Positions 17,490 to 26,372 are shown, counted from the first letter of the stretch. The stretch: 64,000 nucleotides of DNA from Burkholderiales bacterium (GCA_019634975.1 JAHCAI010000001.1:372001-436000); one strand, 5' to 3'. The notes: generated by a model from the sequence alone, not told the origin. Translations and numbers: made by a program.

Positions 17490-18104
17490 TTATTGATCGA
17501 CGTGCACGGTGGCCGTCATCGAGGGCCGTTGTGCAAAGCTCTCGTACCAGAGGGCGATGCGCTCGTTGCCGCCGCGCCAGCCGAGCGCGGCGAAACGGAA
17601 ATCAGCATAGCCCAGCGCGCAGGCAATGGCGACATGGCCGATGCCGACCGGGTCGGCAGCCAGCGCATCGGCTTCGCGGTCGAGTGCGGCGATCGCGTTG
17701 CGCACCTTGAGTTCGAAGGCGGCCAGCGTCTCCGGCGACTGCTGCGCCGGCGGGCGCAGCATTTCATTGCGCCACAGCATCAGGTTGTCGAGCAGGTTGT
17801 TGCCCAGTGCGTGCCGGCGCAGTGCGGTCCAGCGCGCAGGCCCCGCCGGCGGAAACAGCCTTGCGCCGCCATGCAGGCTGTCGAGGTATTCGCAGATCAC
17901 CGTGGAATCGTAGAGTGCGCTGCCGTCGTCGAGCAGCAGCGTCGGGATTTTCCCGGTGGGATTGATTTTCAGCAGGCCGGTGTTGGGCCTGGTCATCGCG
18001 ACGACCGTGCGCTCGAATTCGATGCGCCCGGCCAGTCCGCACTCATGCGCGAATACCATGACCTTGCGCACGAAGGGGGAGCGCGAAGACCAGAACAGCT
18101 TCAT
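17490..18104 (-). CDS. Glutathione S-transferase family protein
   Basis: A 204-residue two-domain GST. The N-terminal thioredoxin-like domain starts MKLFWSSRSPFVRKV with a serine in the usual catalytic loop, and has NPTGKIPTLLLDDG (cis-Pro) and the glutathione-contacting DSTVICEYL. The C-terminal helical domain includes GHVAIACALGYADFRF. It fits the zeta/beta-like bacterial GSTs that conjugate or isomerise electrophilic intermediates in the cytoplasm. It begins 4 nt after the hydrolase stop, so the two are cotranscribed. Confidence 0.9.
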   Translation of the reverse strand: MKLFWSSRSPFVRKVMVFAHECGLAGRIEFERTVVAMTRPNTGLLKINPTGKIPTLLLDDGSALYDSTVICEYLDSLHGGARLFPPAGPARWTALRRHALGNNLLDNLMLWRNEMLRPPAQQSPETLAAFELKVRNAIAALDREADALAADPVGIGHVAIACALGYADFRFAALGWRGGNERIALWYESFAQRPSMTATVHVDQ

Positions 18105-18108
18105 TCTG

Positions 18109-18906
18109 TCAGGCGCTCTCGAGCTGTTTCATGTAAGCGATGATCGCTTCGGCCACTGCGGCGGGCTGTTCGGGCAGCAGGGCGTGCGCGGCATTGTCGA
18201 TCCGGGCAATGGTGACGCGGTCGGCGCCCCACTGGTCGCGGTAGCAATGGACGCTGTCCGGCGGTGACAGCGGATCTTTCAGGGAGAGCACATCCAGCAC
18301 GGGCGCCTTGCCCGCGGTCCACCATTCCGGTTTCGGCGTGGCCTCGGTCGCATCGCGCTCGGCGTGCATCACCTCGTCGCTCCAGCCGCCGAGCCAGACC
18401 CGGGCGTCGTTGCCCGGTGCGAAGAACACGTGCTGCAGGTGCTTAAGGCGCACCTCCTCCGGCAGATCCATCTGGTGGCATTTGTTGATCGAGTCGCGCA
18501 GCTCCGGCGCCAGCGGCCAGGTGTGGGTGGCGGCCAGCAGCACCACGGCGCGGGTGAGTTCCGGGTAGTCGGCAGCAATGGTGCGGGCGACGAAATTGCC
18601 GAAGGCATGGCCGGCAACCACGGTGGGTTCGCCGCCGTCGTGGCGGATCACTGCGGCGATGTCCGCCGCAAAGTCGTGCAGCGTGATGCCCTTGAGGGGG
18701 CCGCTGCTGCCGCCGAGGCCGCGCGGCTCGGGGCAGAGCGCGCGGTAACCGGCGGCGGCGAGGCGCTGCGCGATGTCGAAGAAGTCGGATGCGCCGCGTC
18801 CGAGGGAGGGCATCATCGCGATGCGCGGGCCGCTGCCGAAGGCATGGACTGCAATGCGGACTTTTCCGTGCTCGACGTTGAAGGTCTGGTGCTGCGTCAT
18901 GATCAT
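18109..18906 (-). CDS. Alpha/beta hydrolase-fold protein with Ala in place of the nucleophile Ser
   Basis: A 265-residue alpha/beta-hydrolase fold. The nucleophile elbow reads VVAGHAFGN with Ala at residue 101 (codon GCC at 18604-18606) where Ser, Cys or Asp is expected. The other landmarks are present: a candidate acid in LSLKDPLSPPD and a candidate His in DNAAHALLPEQ. It may therefore be a non-hydrolytic member (cofactor-free dioxygenase, lyase or decoy) or inactivated. A start at Met3 is equally possible. It is upstream of, and nearly abuts, the GST gene. Confidence 0.87.
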   Translation of the reverse strand: MIMTQHQTFNVEHGKVRIAVHAFGSGPRIAMMPSLGRGASDFFDIAQRLAAAGYRALCPEPRGLGGSSGPLKGITLHDFAADIAAVIRHDGGEPTVVAGHAFGNFVARTIAADYPELTRAVVLLAATHTWPLAPELRDSINKCHQMDLPEEVRLKHLQHVFFAPGNDARVWLGGWSDEVMHAERDATEATPKPEWWTAGKAPVLDVLSLKDPLSPPDSVHCYRDQWGADRVTIARIDNAAHALLPEQPAAVAEAIIAYMKQLESA

Positions 18907-19025
18907 GTTCCAGGCCGGATCAGAGGAGAGCCCATTTTACTCCCTCGGCGGGACGAGGAATCCCGTCATTCCACATGATGTTTTTCCAGTGAATCATCAA
19001 GCGGCGGCAAGAGCGGCGGCCTGCT

Positions 19026-19709
19026 TCAGTCCGGGGATTCGCTTTCGACCAGCGCCCAGACCCGGCGGAAGGGTCCGCGGTTGCGCAGCAGTTCGTCGCC
19101 TGCTGCAGCGGCCACGGAGTCCTCCAGCCACAGCGGCCGGCCGAGTCCCGCACAGATGGCGGCCCGGTGCGCGTTCTCCTCGAACAGGAAAGCGCCGCCC
19201 ACGGCTTCCTCGACATCTGCGCCGGTGACCGCCGCGCCGTGGGCCCGCATCAGCACTGCCCGGTGCGCGCCCAATGATCGGGCGAGTGCCGCGCCGCGGT
19301 CGCTGTCGGTGACCAGCCGCGGATCGGGGTGCACCGGGATGCCGTCGTGAAACAGCGTGCCCATCAGGTGGATGGGCCGCAGGCGGTGCTCGCTGGTCGT
19401 GAATGCCGTGGAATACATGCCGTGGTAATGGATGACGCTGCCGACGTCGGGGCGCGCGCGCAGGATTTCGAGGTGGATCGGGTATTCACCCGGCAGGTCG
19501 CCGCGTCCGCCGAGCCGGCGTCCCTGCAGGTCGGTGATGATGAAATCCTCGGCTTGCGCTTCCGCGCCCAGCGAGTGGCGCGCGACCAGGAACAGATCGG
19601 AGCCGGGAATGCGCGCGCTGATGTGGCCGAATCCCCCGATGAAGCCGCGCCGGCAGAGAAAGCGCCAGCCTTTCAGCAGCCTGGCGAGCAGTTCGTCCGG
19701 CGCGTGCAT
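19026..19709 (-). CDS. Class II aldolase/adducin family protein
   Basis: A 227-residue protein of the fuculose-phosphate-aldolase fold. Key residues are GGFGHISARIPG (near 25), the base-region PGEYPIHLEI, the zinc ligands in IHYHGMYS (near 93) and RAHGAAVTG (near 155). Members cleave or decarboxylate small hydroxy-acids or sugar phosphates with a divalent metal. It ends the adjacent enolase-superfamily gene's transcript with 13 nt between them, so both probably act on the same sugar-acid-like substrate. About 115 nt without genes separate it from the hydrolase. Confidence 0.88.
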   Translation of the reverse strand: MHAPDELLARLLKGWRFLCRRGFIGGFGHISARIPGSDLFLVARHSLGAEAQAEDFIITDLQGRRLGGRGDLPGEYPIHLEILRARPDVGSVIHYHGMYSTAFTTSEHRLRPIHLMGTLFHDGIPVHPDPRLVTDSDRGAALARSLGAHRAVLMRAHGAAVTGADVEEAVGGAFLFEENAHRAAICAGLGRPLWLEDSVAAAAGDELLRNRGPFRRVWALVESESPD

Positions 19710-19722
19710 CGGCCGGCGTGCT

Positions 19723-20859
19723 TCAGAGGATTCTCTCGCCGAACTTCTTCAGCGCCGCCGGCGACAATGTGAGTCCCAGTCCGGGCTGTTCCTTCAGGTG
19801 CAGCAGGCCGTTGGCGATTTTCGGCGGGTCCTCGAACAGCTCCGCCTGCAGCGGATCGCGTTCCGGGTCGGTGAAGGACTCGACGATGCAGCCGGCGGGG
19901 CTGCCGGCGACGATGTGGGCATGGATGAAGCAGTCGTGATGGGGCGCGACCTGCACCTGGTTCAGCTCGCACAGCGCGGCGAGCTTGCGGCCCGTGGTGA
20001 AGCCGCCCATCATCGTGCAGTCGAACTGCAGGATGCTGATCGCGCCGTCTTCCACCAGGTCGCGGCAGCCGTAGGCCGTGAGTTCGCTCTCGCCGGCCGA
20101 AAGGGGGATATTGGTCTGTTTCGCGAGCTTCACCAGTTCGCGGTGGTCGTCGGCCCAGCGCACCGGCTCCTCCAGCCAGCGCGGATTGAGCGGCAGCATC
20201 TCGCGCGCCGCGGTGATCGCGGTCGGCAGATCCCAGGCGCGGTTGCAGTCGACCATCAGGTCCTTGTCGGGGCCGATGATGTCGCGCACCAGTTCGAGGC
20301 GCTTGAGGTCTTCCTTCAGCGGCACGCCGCCGACCTTGGCCTTGAAGCCCTGGTGGCCCTGTGCCTTCAGCATCTGCATCTCGTCCTTCAGTTCCGCCAT
20401 GTCCTTGCCGTCGCGGTAGTAGGCGCAGGTGACGTAGCAGGGGATTTCGCTGCGGAAGCCGCCAAACAGCCGGTACAGCGGCAGCTTCGCCGCCTTGCCG
20501 ACGATGTCCCAGCAGGCAATGTCCACCGCGGCCGCGATGCGCACGATGGCCTCGCGGGTCCAGCCCTTTTCGGAGGCGATTTTCTGCGCGGTTAGCCAGA
20601 ACAGCCGGTCGTGCAGCTTTTCCGGAGCCAGCGGGTCCTCGCCGATGACCAGTTCGGCGATGCCGGATTTGAAGGCCTTGATCGCGGCCTCGATCGGCGT
20701 GTAGCTGGTGGCGATGCCGATGCCTTCGATGCCCTCGTCGGTGGACATGCGCACGAGGATCTCATTGGCCTTGGGCACGATGAAGTTGCTGACCCAGAAC
20801 GGGCGCTGGCCCTCGTCCGGGGCGCGCAGGATGTGTACTTCGAGTTTGGTGATTTTCAT
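19723..20859 (-). CDS. Mandelate racemase/muconate lactonizing enzyme family (enolase superfamily)
   Basis: A 378-residue enolase-superfamily member. The capping domain covers about residues 1-125. The barrel carries KAKVGG (catalytic Lys region near 165), metal ligands VDCNRAW, WLEEPVRW and SAGES, and the HHDCFIHAH segment near 300. These fit acid-sugar dehydratases or related racemases. Start MKITKLEVHIL is canonical. The aldolase follows 13 nt later. The exact sugar acid is not resolvable from motifs. Confidence 0.9.
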   Translation of the reverse strand: MKITKLEVHILRAPDEGQRPFWVSNFIVPKANEILVRMSTDEGIEGIGIATSYTPIEAAIKAFKSGIAELVIGEDPLAPEKLHDRLFWLTAQKIASEKGWTREAIVRIAAAVDIACWDIVGKAAKLPLYRLFGGFRSEIPCYVTCAYYRDGKDMAELKDEMQMLKAQGHQGFKAKVGGVPLKEDLKRLELVRDIIGPDKDLMVDCNRAWDLPTAITAAREMLPLNPRWLEEPVRWADDHRELVKLAKQTNIPLSAGESELTAYGCRDLVEDGAISILQFDCTMMGGFTTGRKLAALCELNQVQVAPHHDCFIHAHIVAGSPAGCIVESFTDPERDPLQAELFEDPPKIANGLLHLKEQPGLGLTLSPAALKKFGERIL

Positions 20860-20918
20860 GAACTGTTCCAGTCAGCAACAAGTAACCAACGAGTGTTTAA
20901 ATCAAAAGCGGAAACGTC

Positions 20919-21073
20919 AGCCGCCGATGAACGCGGATCAACGCCGATAAAACCAGGCAAGTCGGCAGGAGTTCTTTTGAATCAATGCAGGACATTGTTT
21001 TTATTGGTCATTATCATCTTGGTGGAGTTTTTTGAATTTGATCTGCGTTCATCCGCGTTCATCGGCGGTTTAA
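20919..21073. repeat. GATGAACGCGGAT-type inverted tandem repeat (family C)
   Basis: The left arm CCGCCGATGAACGCGGAT continues with CAACGCCGATAAAA. The right arm GATCTGCGTTCATCCGCG continues with TTCATCGGCGGTTTA about 90 nt later. The arms are inverted and each has two or three short tandem units. The interior holds a T-rich stretch (CATTGTTTTTATTGGTCATT) resembling the AT-rich motif. It fills most of the 250-nt gap between the enolase-superfamily and MFS genes. Confidence 0.7.
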
Positions 21074-21109
21074 ATGCGCCCCGTTCTTGAATGCTCCCTA
21101 CCTTCAAGT

Positions 21110-22375
21110 TTAACGTTTTCCATTGGCCATCTGCCGGCTTTCCGGCATCTGCCGCAGCCGCCAGGTGGCAAGCGGGCTCATCAGCGCAATGATGCCCAGC
21201 GAGCACCAGGCAAGCCCCCAGGTGAGCACCGGCGAGGCCTGCATCGCGCCGGCGGCATCCAGCACCAGGCCGAACACCCAGGGCGCGATGGCGCCGGCGC
21301 CGAAGCCGAGCACCGAACGCACGGAGTAGGCGGCGCCGATGTGCCGCGGCGGCACCAGTTCGGTGACCGCCGTCGAATACACCGAGGAGTCGCCCACCGC
21401 GGTGAAACTGTAGAACGCGCAGATGATGACCAGCAGCCACAGCGGCAGTCCGATCAGCCAGCCCAGCGCGAGCGAGCAACAGGCGCTGATCGTCGCCAGC
21501 ACCATCATCGCCCAGGTGCGTCCCATGCGGTCCGACAGCCAGCCGCCGGTGACGCTGCCGCCCATGCTGCCGATGTAGGCGATCGCGGCGAGGCCTGCGC
21601 CGAGGCTCGCAGACGCGGTGGCGCTGCTGCCGGTGGAGTAGGCGGCAGCCGCGGCGAGAAAGGCCGGCATCCAGGCCTTCATGCCGAGCATTTCCCAGGA
21701 GTGGAAGGTGTAGGCCCAGGTGACCAGCATGGCCGGCTTGTTGGCAAGGATCACGCCGACCGGTTTTTCCGCCGCGTGTTCGGCGTGGCGCGGATGCACG
21801 ACGTTCGGTGTCGTGCGCAATGCGTAAAGCGCGAGCAGCGTGCCCAGCACGGGCCCGGCGGCATTGACGATGAAGGCTCCGCGCCAGCCGATCAGCGGTG
21901 TCAGCGCGCCGGTGAGCACCATCGCCAGCGCATAGCCCGCAGAGGCGGCCGCGAGATAAAAACCCATCGCCCGGCCGCGGCTGCCCGAATGGAACCGCTC
22001 CGCGATCAGCGTCAGTCCCGGCGTGTAGGAGCCGCCCGAGAACAGCCCGGTGAGTCCGTAGAGGATGACGCCGCTGAGGAAGCTTTCGGCGAACAGCGCG
22101 AAGACCATCGCGCTGATGCTGGAGGCGATGCTCGACACCAGGAACACGCGCTTGGCGCCGTAGCGGTCGGCGAGGAAACCGACGGCGACCAGCGAGAACA
22201 GGTAGCCGAAATGCCAGGCCGACTGGATCATGCCGGCCTGGCCGGCACTCATGCCCCAGTCCGGTTTCAGCAGCGGAATCGCGGCGGCATAGGCGGTGAA
22301 GATCAGCGCGAAGCTGGTGCGGCTCGCGCAGAGCCAGAGCAGCCAGGCACCGTCGCCGCGGGTGGTGTCGGCCAA
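21110..22375 (-). CDS. MFS transporter
   Basis: A 421-residue 12-helix transporter. The first cytoplasmic loop carries FLADRYGAKRVFLVSS, the MFS signature, repeated in the second half as LSDRMGRTWAMM. The predicted start is TTG, lying 3 nt past the crotonase stop codon; the next ATG would remove the first helix. It probably moves an organic acid across the inner membrane for the surrounding catabolic genes. The tight spacing behind the crotonase gene implies coexpression. Confidence 0.9.
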   Translation of the reverse strand: MADTTRGDGAWLLWLCASRTSFALIFTAYAAAIPLLKPDWGMSAGQAGMIQSAWHFGYLFSLVAVGFLADRYGAKRVFLVSSIASSISAMVFALFAESFLSGVILYGLTGLFSGGSYTPGLTLIAERFHSGSRGRAMGFYLAAASAGYALAMVLTGALTPLIGWRGAFIVNAAGPVLGTLLALYALRTTPNVVHPRHAEHAAEKPVGVILANKPAMLVTWAYTFHSWEMLGMKAWMPAFLAAAAAYSTGSSATASASLGAGLAAIAYIGSMGGSVTGGWLSDRMGRTWAMMVLATISACCSLALGWLIGLPLWLLVIICAFYSFTAVGDSSVYSTAVTELVPPRHIGAAYSVRSVLGFGAGAIAPWVFGLVLDAAGAMQASPVLTWGLAWCSLGIIALMSPLATWRLRQMPESRQMANGKR

Positions 22376-22378
22376 GGT

Positions 22379-23149
22379 CTATTTGCCCAGGAACCGCGGT
22401 GGCCGTTTTTCCCTGAACGCGGCGACGCCTTCCTTGTGGTCGTGGGTCAGTCGCACGATGCCGGAGGCCAGTGTTTCCATTTCGCAGAGCTGCTCCAGCG
22501 TGGGCACGGCCATGGACTGGAACATCTTCTTCGCCAGCGCCAGCGCGTAAGTGGCCGATTCCGCGCATTCGCGGGCCAGCGCCAGCGCGGCGGACTCCAG
22601 TTCGGCATCCGGCACCACGCGTGATACCAGCCCCAGCGCTTTGGCCTCCTGGGCGTCGACGGGCCGCGCGGTGTAGACCAGTTCCTTGGCCTGCGCCATG
22701 CCCAGGCGCTGGACCAGGAAAAACACCGCACCGCCGTCGGGCACCACGCCGACCTTCTTGAAGGCCATCGAGAACTTGGTGGTTTCGGAGGCGACGACGA
22801 GGTCGCAGGCCAGCGCCAGCGCGTTGCCGATGCCGTAGACCGGGCCGCGGGTCGCCGCGATGACCGGCTTGTCGAGGTTGTAGAGCGCGATGATCGTGCG
22901 GTGGCGGCGCTGCGAGCGCGCGCGGCCGGACACGATGTCCGACTTCGCCATGTTGCCGACGTCGCCGCCGGAGCAGAAGGCGCGGCCTTCGCCCTTCAGT
23001 ACCACGGCGCGCACTTCGTCGTCGGTCGCGATGGAGTGGATGAAGCCGAGCAGGGCATCCCACATCGCGTCCGACATCGCGTTGAGGCGCTCGGGGCGAT
23101 CCAGCGTCAGGATGCCGACGGCACCGTCTTTTTCGTAGCGGATGTTCAT
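22379..23149 (-). CDS. Enoyl-CoA hydratase/isomerase family protein (paralogue)
   Basis: A 256-residue crotonase. The oxyanion-hole loops are GRAFCSGGDVGNM and GPVYGIGNALAL, followed by AFKKVGVVPDGGA, matching the paralogue at 10142-10912 over the whole length (shared SGR.RS, SATYAL.LAK.MFQ, VPTLEQL, EGV.AFREKR). Like that paralogue it lacks the usual first hydratase glutamate. Start MNIRYEKDG. It is coupled to the MFS gene downstream. Confidence 0.9.
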   Translation of the reverse strand: MNIRYEKDGAVGILTLDRPERLNAMSDAMWDALLGFIHSIATDDEVRAVVLKGEGRAFCSGGDVGNMAKSDIVSGRARSQRRHRTIIALYNLDKPVIAATRGPVYGIGNALALACDLVVASETTKFSMAFKKVGVVPDGGAVFFLVQRLGMAQAKELVYTARPVDAQEAKALGLVSRVVPDAELESAALALARECAESATYALALAKKMFQSMAVPTLEQLCEMETLASGIVRLTHDHKEGVAAFREKRPPRFLGK

Positions 23150-23170
23150 AAGATCAAAGACAAAACCTTT

Positions 23171-23311
23171 TAGCCACAGAGGGCACAGAGAACACAGAGA
23201 AGATCAAAAGCCAATCCTTGGCGAGACGAGACATTCATTGTCGCTGCCCGGAGTTTTTCTCCGTGAACTCTGTGCACCCCACAAGGGGGGTATCGAGATC
23301 CTCTGTGGCTT
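23171..23311. repeat. CACAGAG-type inverted tandem repeat (family B, copy 2)
   Basis: The left arm AGCCACAGAGGGCACAGAG continues with AACACAGAGA. The right arm is CTCTGTG...CCTCTGTGGCTT, interrupted by a CACCCCACAAGGGGGG insert also found in copy 4 (32829-32881). Intergenic, between the SDR and crotonase genes. Confidence 0.7.
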
Positions 23312-23327
23312 GTTTTTGATTTTCGTT

Positions 23328-24248
23328 CTAGATCGAATCCCACGGAAACACGTCCGCGGTGCGCTCGGTGGGCGAATAGAACCAGCTCTTCAGCGCCGGG
23401 TACATGTGCTCGGCGCAGCGCGCCGGGGTCCAGCCGTCGGCGCGGTGGATGCCGCGCAGCGGGCGCGACTGGCTCATCAGGAAGATTTCGTTCTTGCGCG
23501 TGGCGAAGACCTGGGCATTGACGCCCTTGGCGGCGTCGCTCAGCAGGAATACCGCGAGCGGGGCGTTGTGCTCGGGGGTCACCTGCTTGCGCTGCTCGAT
23601 GCGCGCTGCGGTCGCAGGGTCCTTTGCCGGGATCGACGCGGTCATCCGCGTCCAGGCCACCGGCGCGATGCAGTTCGAACGCACGTTGAAGCGCGACATG
23701 TCGACCGCGATCGCCTTCGACATCGCCACCATGCCGAGCTTGGCTGCGCCGTAGTTGACCTGGCCCATGCCGCCGATCAGGCCTGAAGTGGAGGTCATGT
23801 GCACGAAGGCGCCGGATTCCTGCTTGCGGAAATGGTCGGCGGCATGGCGCGCGCAGTTGAAGGCGCCCTTCAGCATCACGTTGACCACCGAATCCCAGTC
23901 GCTTTCGCTCATCTTGTGGAAAATCACGTCGCGCAGGATGCCGGCGTTGTTGACCACGCCGTCGATGCGGCCGAAATTGTCCATCGCGCACTGGATGATC
24001 TTGGCGGCGCTGGAAAATTCGGCGACGCTGTCGTAACTCGCCGCGGCTTCGCCGCCGGCCTTCTTGATCTCGTTGACCACTTCCTGCGCCGGGGTCTGGT
24101 CGCCGCCGGCGCCGTCGAGTGCGACGCCGATGTCGTTGACGACGACCTTCGCGCCTTCGGCGGCCGCCATTTTCGCGATCGCCGCACCGATGCCGCGGCC
24201 CGCGCCGGTTACTACCACCACTTTGCCTTCCATCATCCTGTCTGCCAT
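23328..24248 (-). CDS. SDR-family 3-hydroxyacyl-CoA dehydrogenase-like protein
   Basis: A 306-residue short-chain dehydrogenase of the multifunctional-enzyme type 2 (17-beta-HSD4) class. It has NAD-binding TGAGRGIGAAIA (near 15), NNAGILRD, the catalytic Ser in MTSTSGLIG, and YGAAK. The C-terminal tail, longer than in simple SDRs, ends WFYSPTERTADVFPWDSI. The start MADRMMEGK is preferred to the Met two codons upstream because AAGGAG then sits 7 nt away. It most likely oxidises a hydroxyacyl-CoA and, with the adjacent MaoC hydratase, would form a beta-oxidation pair. Confidence 0.9.
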   Translation of the reverse strand: MADRMMEGKVVVVTGAGRGIGAAIAKMAAAEGAKVVVNDIGVALDGAGGDQTPAQEVVNEIKKAGGEAAASYDSVAEFSSAAKIIQCAMDNFGRIDGVVNNAGILRDVIFHKMSESDWDSVVNVMLKGAFNCARHAADHFRKQESGAFVHMTSTSGLIGGMGQVNYGAAKLGMVAMSKAIAVDMSRFNVRSNCIAPVAWTRMTASIPAKDPATAARIEQRKQVTPEHNAPLAVFLLSDAAKGVNAQVFATRKNEIFLMSQSRPLRGIHRADGWTPARCAEHMYPALKSWFYSPTERTADVFPWDSI

Positions 24249-24279
24249 GTGCATACTCCTTGAAGAACGTACAAGCTTT

Positions 24280-24404
24280 TAGCCACAGAGGACACAGAGG
24301 ACACAGAGCTCACAGAGCTCACAGAGAAAAACCCCATATGGTCAAGCGCGCCTTGCCGGGGTTGTTTTTGCGGTTCTCTGTGCTCTCTGTGACCTCTGTG
24401 GCTG
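24280..24404. repeat. CACAGAG-type inverted tandem repeat (family B, copy 3, most complete)
   Basis: The left arm has AGCCACAGAGGACACAGAG followed by GACACAGAG and two CTCACAGAG units. The right arm is GTTCTCTGTGCTCTCTGTG then ACCTCTGTGGCT about 45 nt later. Both arms are multi-unit and inverted. It occupies the gap between the MaoC and SDR genes. Confidence 0.75.
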
Positions 24405-24437
24405 GTTTTTGAATTTGAATCGGGGTATTTGTTTCTA

Positions 24438-25295
24438 TCAAATAATTTCCGCGCGGCCGTTGTTGAGTACGGTGACGCCGCGTGCCGGTACCGTGGCGCG
24501 GAAGGTGACGATGTTGCCGTCCTGCCAGATTTCCGTACGGATGGTTTCGCCGGGATAGACCGGCGAGGAGAAACGGCCTTCCATGCTTTTCAGGCGCAGC
24601 GGGTCGTAGTCGCAGACCGTTTTCACCAGCGCGTGGCCGACGACGCTGAAGGTCGCGCGGCCGTGCAGAATGGGCATCTTGAAGCCGGCCTTCGCGGCGT
24701 AGGCGGGGTCGGCATGCAGCGGGTTGTAGTCGCCGGAGAGCCGGTAGATCAGCGCCGCCTGCGGCAGCGTCGGCAGGTCGCAGACCTGCTGCGCCGGTGT
24801 CTCGGGTATGGGGTGCGGCGCCTTGACCGGGCCCGAGGGGCCGCCGAAGCCGCCGTCAGCTCGGCAGAAGGTGGTCGAGGTCAGCGAGCAGACCAGCTCG
24901 TCGGTGGCCTTGTCGCGCACCTCGCAGGCGGTGAGCACCAGCGCGCCCTTGTCCTTGCCCTTGTCGAGCACCGCGGTGACCCGCGTCTTGCCGATGATGG
25001 TGCCTTCGACCGGCAGCGGCTTGTGGATCACGAAACCCTGCTCGCCGTGCACCACGTGGCTGCGCGTGATGCCGGTGTCGGCCGCGGCATGCCAGGGCCC
25101 GGGGTAGCCGAGGATGATCGCCATGGTCGGCAGGGCTTTCAGGTTTTCCTCGTAGACGAACTGCAGCTGCTTGAGGTCGACGGGGTCGCTGCCGAGGCCG
25201 ACCCCCAGCGCATAGAGCATGGTGTCGCGTTTCGTCAGCTTCTGTTCAACTTGTGGAATGTCGAAATTGAGCAGTTTTTCGTAATTGATGGCCAT
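24438..25295 (-). CDS. MaoC-family (R)-specific enoyl-CoA hydratase 2
   Basis: A 285-residue double hot-dog protein like the hydratase 2 domain of peroxisomal multifunctional enzyme. The C-terminal half holds the catalytic motif YRLSGDYNPLHADPAYA (Asp/His pair) and FKMPILHGRATF. The N-terminal half is the non-catalytic hot-dog fold. ATG at 25295 is preferred over the GTG directly upstream because CCGGAG is then 7 nt away. It lies upstream of the SDR gene on the same strand, which matches hydratase plus dehydrogenase steps of beta-oxidation. Confidence 0.92.
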   Translation of the reverse strand: MAINYEKLLNFDIPQVEQKLTKRDTMLYALGVGLGSDPVDLKQLQFVYEENLKALPTMAIILGYPGPWHAAADTGITRSHVVHGEQGFVIHKPLPVEGTIIGKTRVTAVLDKGKDKGALVLTACEVRDKATDELVCSLTSTTFCRADGGFGGPSGPVKAPHPIPETPAQQVCDLPTLPQAALIYRLSGDYNPLHADPAYAAKAGFKMPILHGRATFSVVGHALVKTVCDYDPLRLKSMEGRFSSPVYPGETIRTEIWQDGNIVTFRATVPARGVTVLNNGRAEII

Positions 25296-25298
25296 CAC

Positions 25299-25484
25299 GG
25301 TTCTCCGGAGTTTTGCGATGCCGGCGATGCAAGCACGACATCATGTGGAGTGTGGTGCGCGGAAAATTTTTTCACAGCTATACTATCACGCAGCAGGGAT
25401 GCGCCCGGAAGGGAGACCGCATGGTGATGCGGCCGGTTGCCGGCGCCGGATGGCGATGACGCCGACCTCATGGAGGAGATGGGA
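25299..25484. promoter_or_regulatory. Divergent intergenic region (MaoC / PhyH genes)
   Basis: A 186-nt spacer between divergently oriented genes, so promoters in both directions are expected. TATACT at 25379-25384 is a candidate -10 for the plus strand, although no good -35 matches it. A GGAGGAG box at 25472-25478 sits 6 nt before the chosen PhyH start. No operator-like palindrome was identified. Confidence 0.35.
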
Positions 25485-26360
25485 ATGTCCAGGAAATTGA
25501 CTGCCGAACAGGTCAGGAGCTACCGGGCCGACGGTTATCTGTATCCGCTTGATGCCCTGTCGATGGAGGAGGTCGCGCGCTATCGCGATGAGCTTCGCCG
25601 GACCGAGGAGCACCTCGGCGGCTCGCTGATGGCGATCGACAAGAAGTTCCGCGGCAACCTGCATTTCATGTGCAAATGGGTTGACGAGCTCGCGCGCACG
25701 CCGGCGATCGTCGATGCCGTGGAGGATCTGCTCGGGCCGGACATCCTGCTCTACACCAGCCGCTTTTTCATCAAGGAGCCGAAGAGCGAGGGCATCGCCG
25801 CCTGGCACCAGGATTCGACCTATTTCGGGCTGCGGCCCTTCGATCACGTGACGGCCTGGGTTGCGCTGTGCAATGCGAACGAGGAAACCGGGGCGGTGGA
25901 GTTCGCGGTGGGCAGCCACATCCGCGGCCAGCTGCTGCAGAAGAGCGGCCTGATCAAGAACAGCGTCAACACCGCCGGCCAGATCATTGTCGAGTGGTTT
26001 GACCAGTCGCAGGTCGACCGCGCGATCCTGAAGCCGGGGCAGTTCTCGCTGCACCATACCTGCGTCGTGCACCAGTCCGGGCCGAACCGCTCCGATGAGC
26101 GCCGCGTCGGCCTCGCGCTGAGCTATATCCCGACCCGCACCCGCTACATCGGCAAACGCCGCATGCCGGCGAGCCTCATTCGCGGCCGTGACGAGTTCAA
26201 CCATTTCGACCTGCAGCCGCGGCCGCAGGTGGATTTCGGCGAAATCGAGATGCAGCGCCATGACAGCACCTTCAAGTGCTATATCGAGTCCTTCTACGAG
26301 CAGCTGGGCGAGGCGGAAAAGGATCTGCCGCGCGAGGCCGCGGCGGGAATGGTCTACTAG
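25485..26360 (+). CDS. Phytanoyl-CoA dioxygenase (PhyH) family protein
   Basis: A 291-residue Fe(II)/2-oxoglutarate oxygenase-like protein beginning MSRKLTAEQVRSYRADGYL. The metal-binding triad is visible as HQDST (His and Asp, near 108) and a distal His in LHHTCVVHQSGPN (near 195), with the 2-oxoglutarate-binding Arg in ERRVGLAL. ATG at 25485 is preferred because the GGAGGAG box is 6 nt ahead of it; upstream Mets are too close or lack a box. It is the first gene of a plus-strand trio with an MBL-fold hydrolase and a Bug protein. It probably hydroxylates an organic acid or a CoA ester. Confidence 0.9.
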   Translation: MSRKLTAEQVRSYRADGYLYPLDALSMEEVARYRDELRRTEEHLGGSLMAIDKKFRGNLHFMCKWVDELARTPAIVDAVEDLLGPDILLYTSRFFIKEPKSEGIAAWHQDSTYFGLRPFDHVTAWVALCNANEETGAVEFAVGSHIRGQLLQKSGLIKNSVNTAGQIIVEWFDQSQVDRAILKPGQFSLHHTCVVHQSGPNRSDERRVGLALSYIPTRTRYIGKRRMPASLIRGRDEFNHFDLQPRPQVDFGEIEMQRHDSTFKCYIESFYEQLGEAEKDLPREAAAGMVY

Positions 26361-26372
26361 GCGGCGCTGCCC

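Noticed and set aside
20982..23063. Minus-strand frame of 693 codons overlapping the MFS and crotonase genes
   Set aside because: Out-of-frame reading through two well-supported genes; Arg/His-rich composition.
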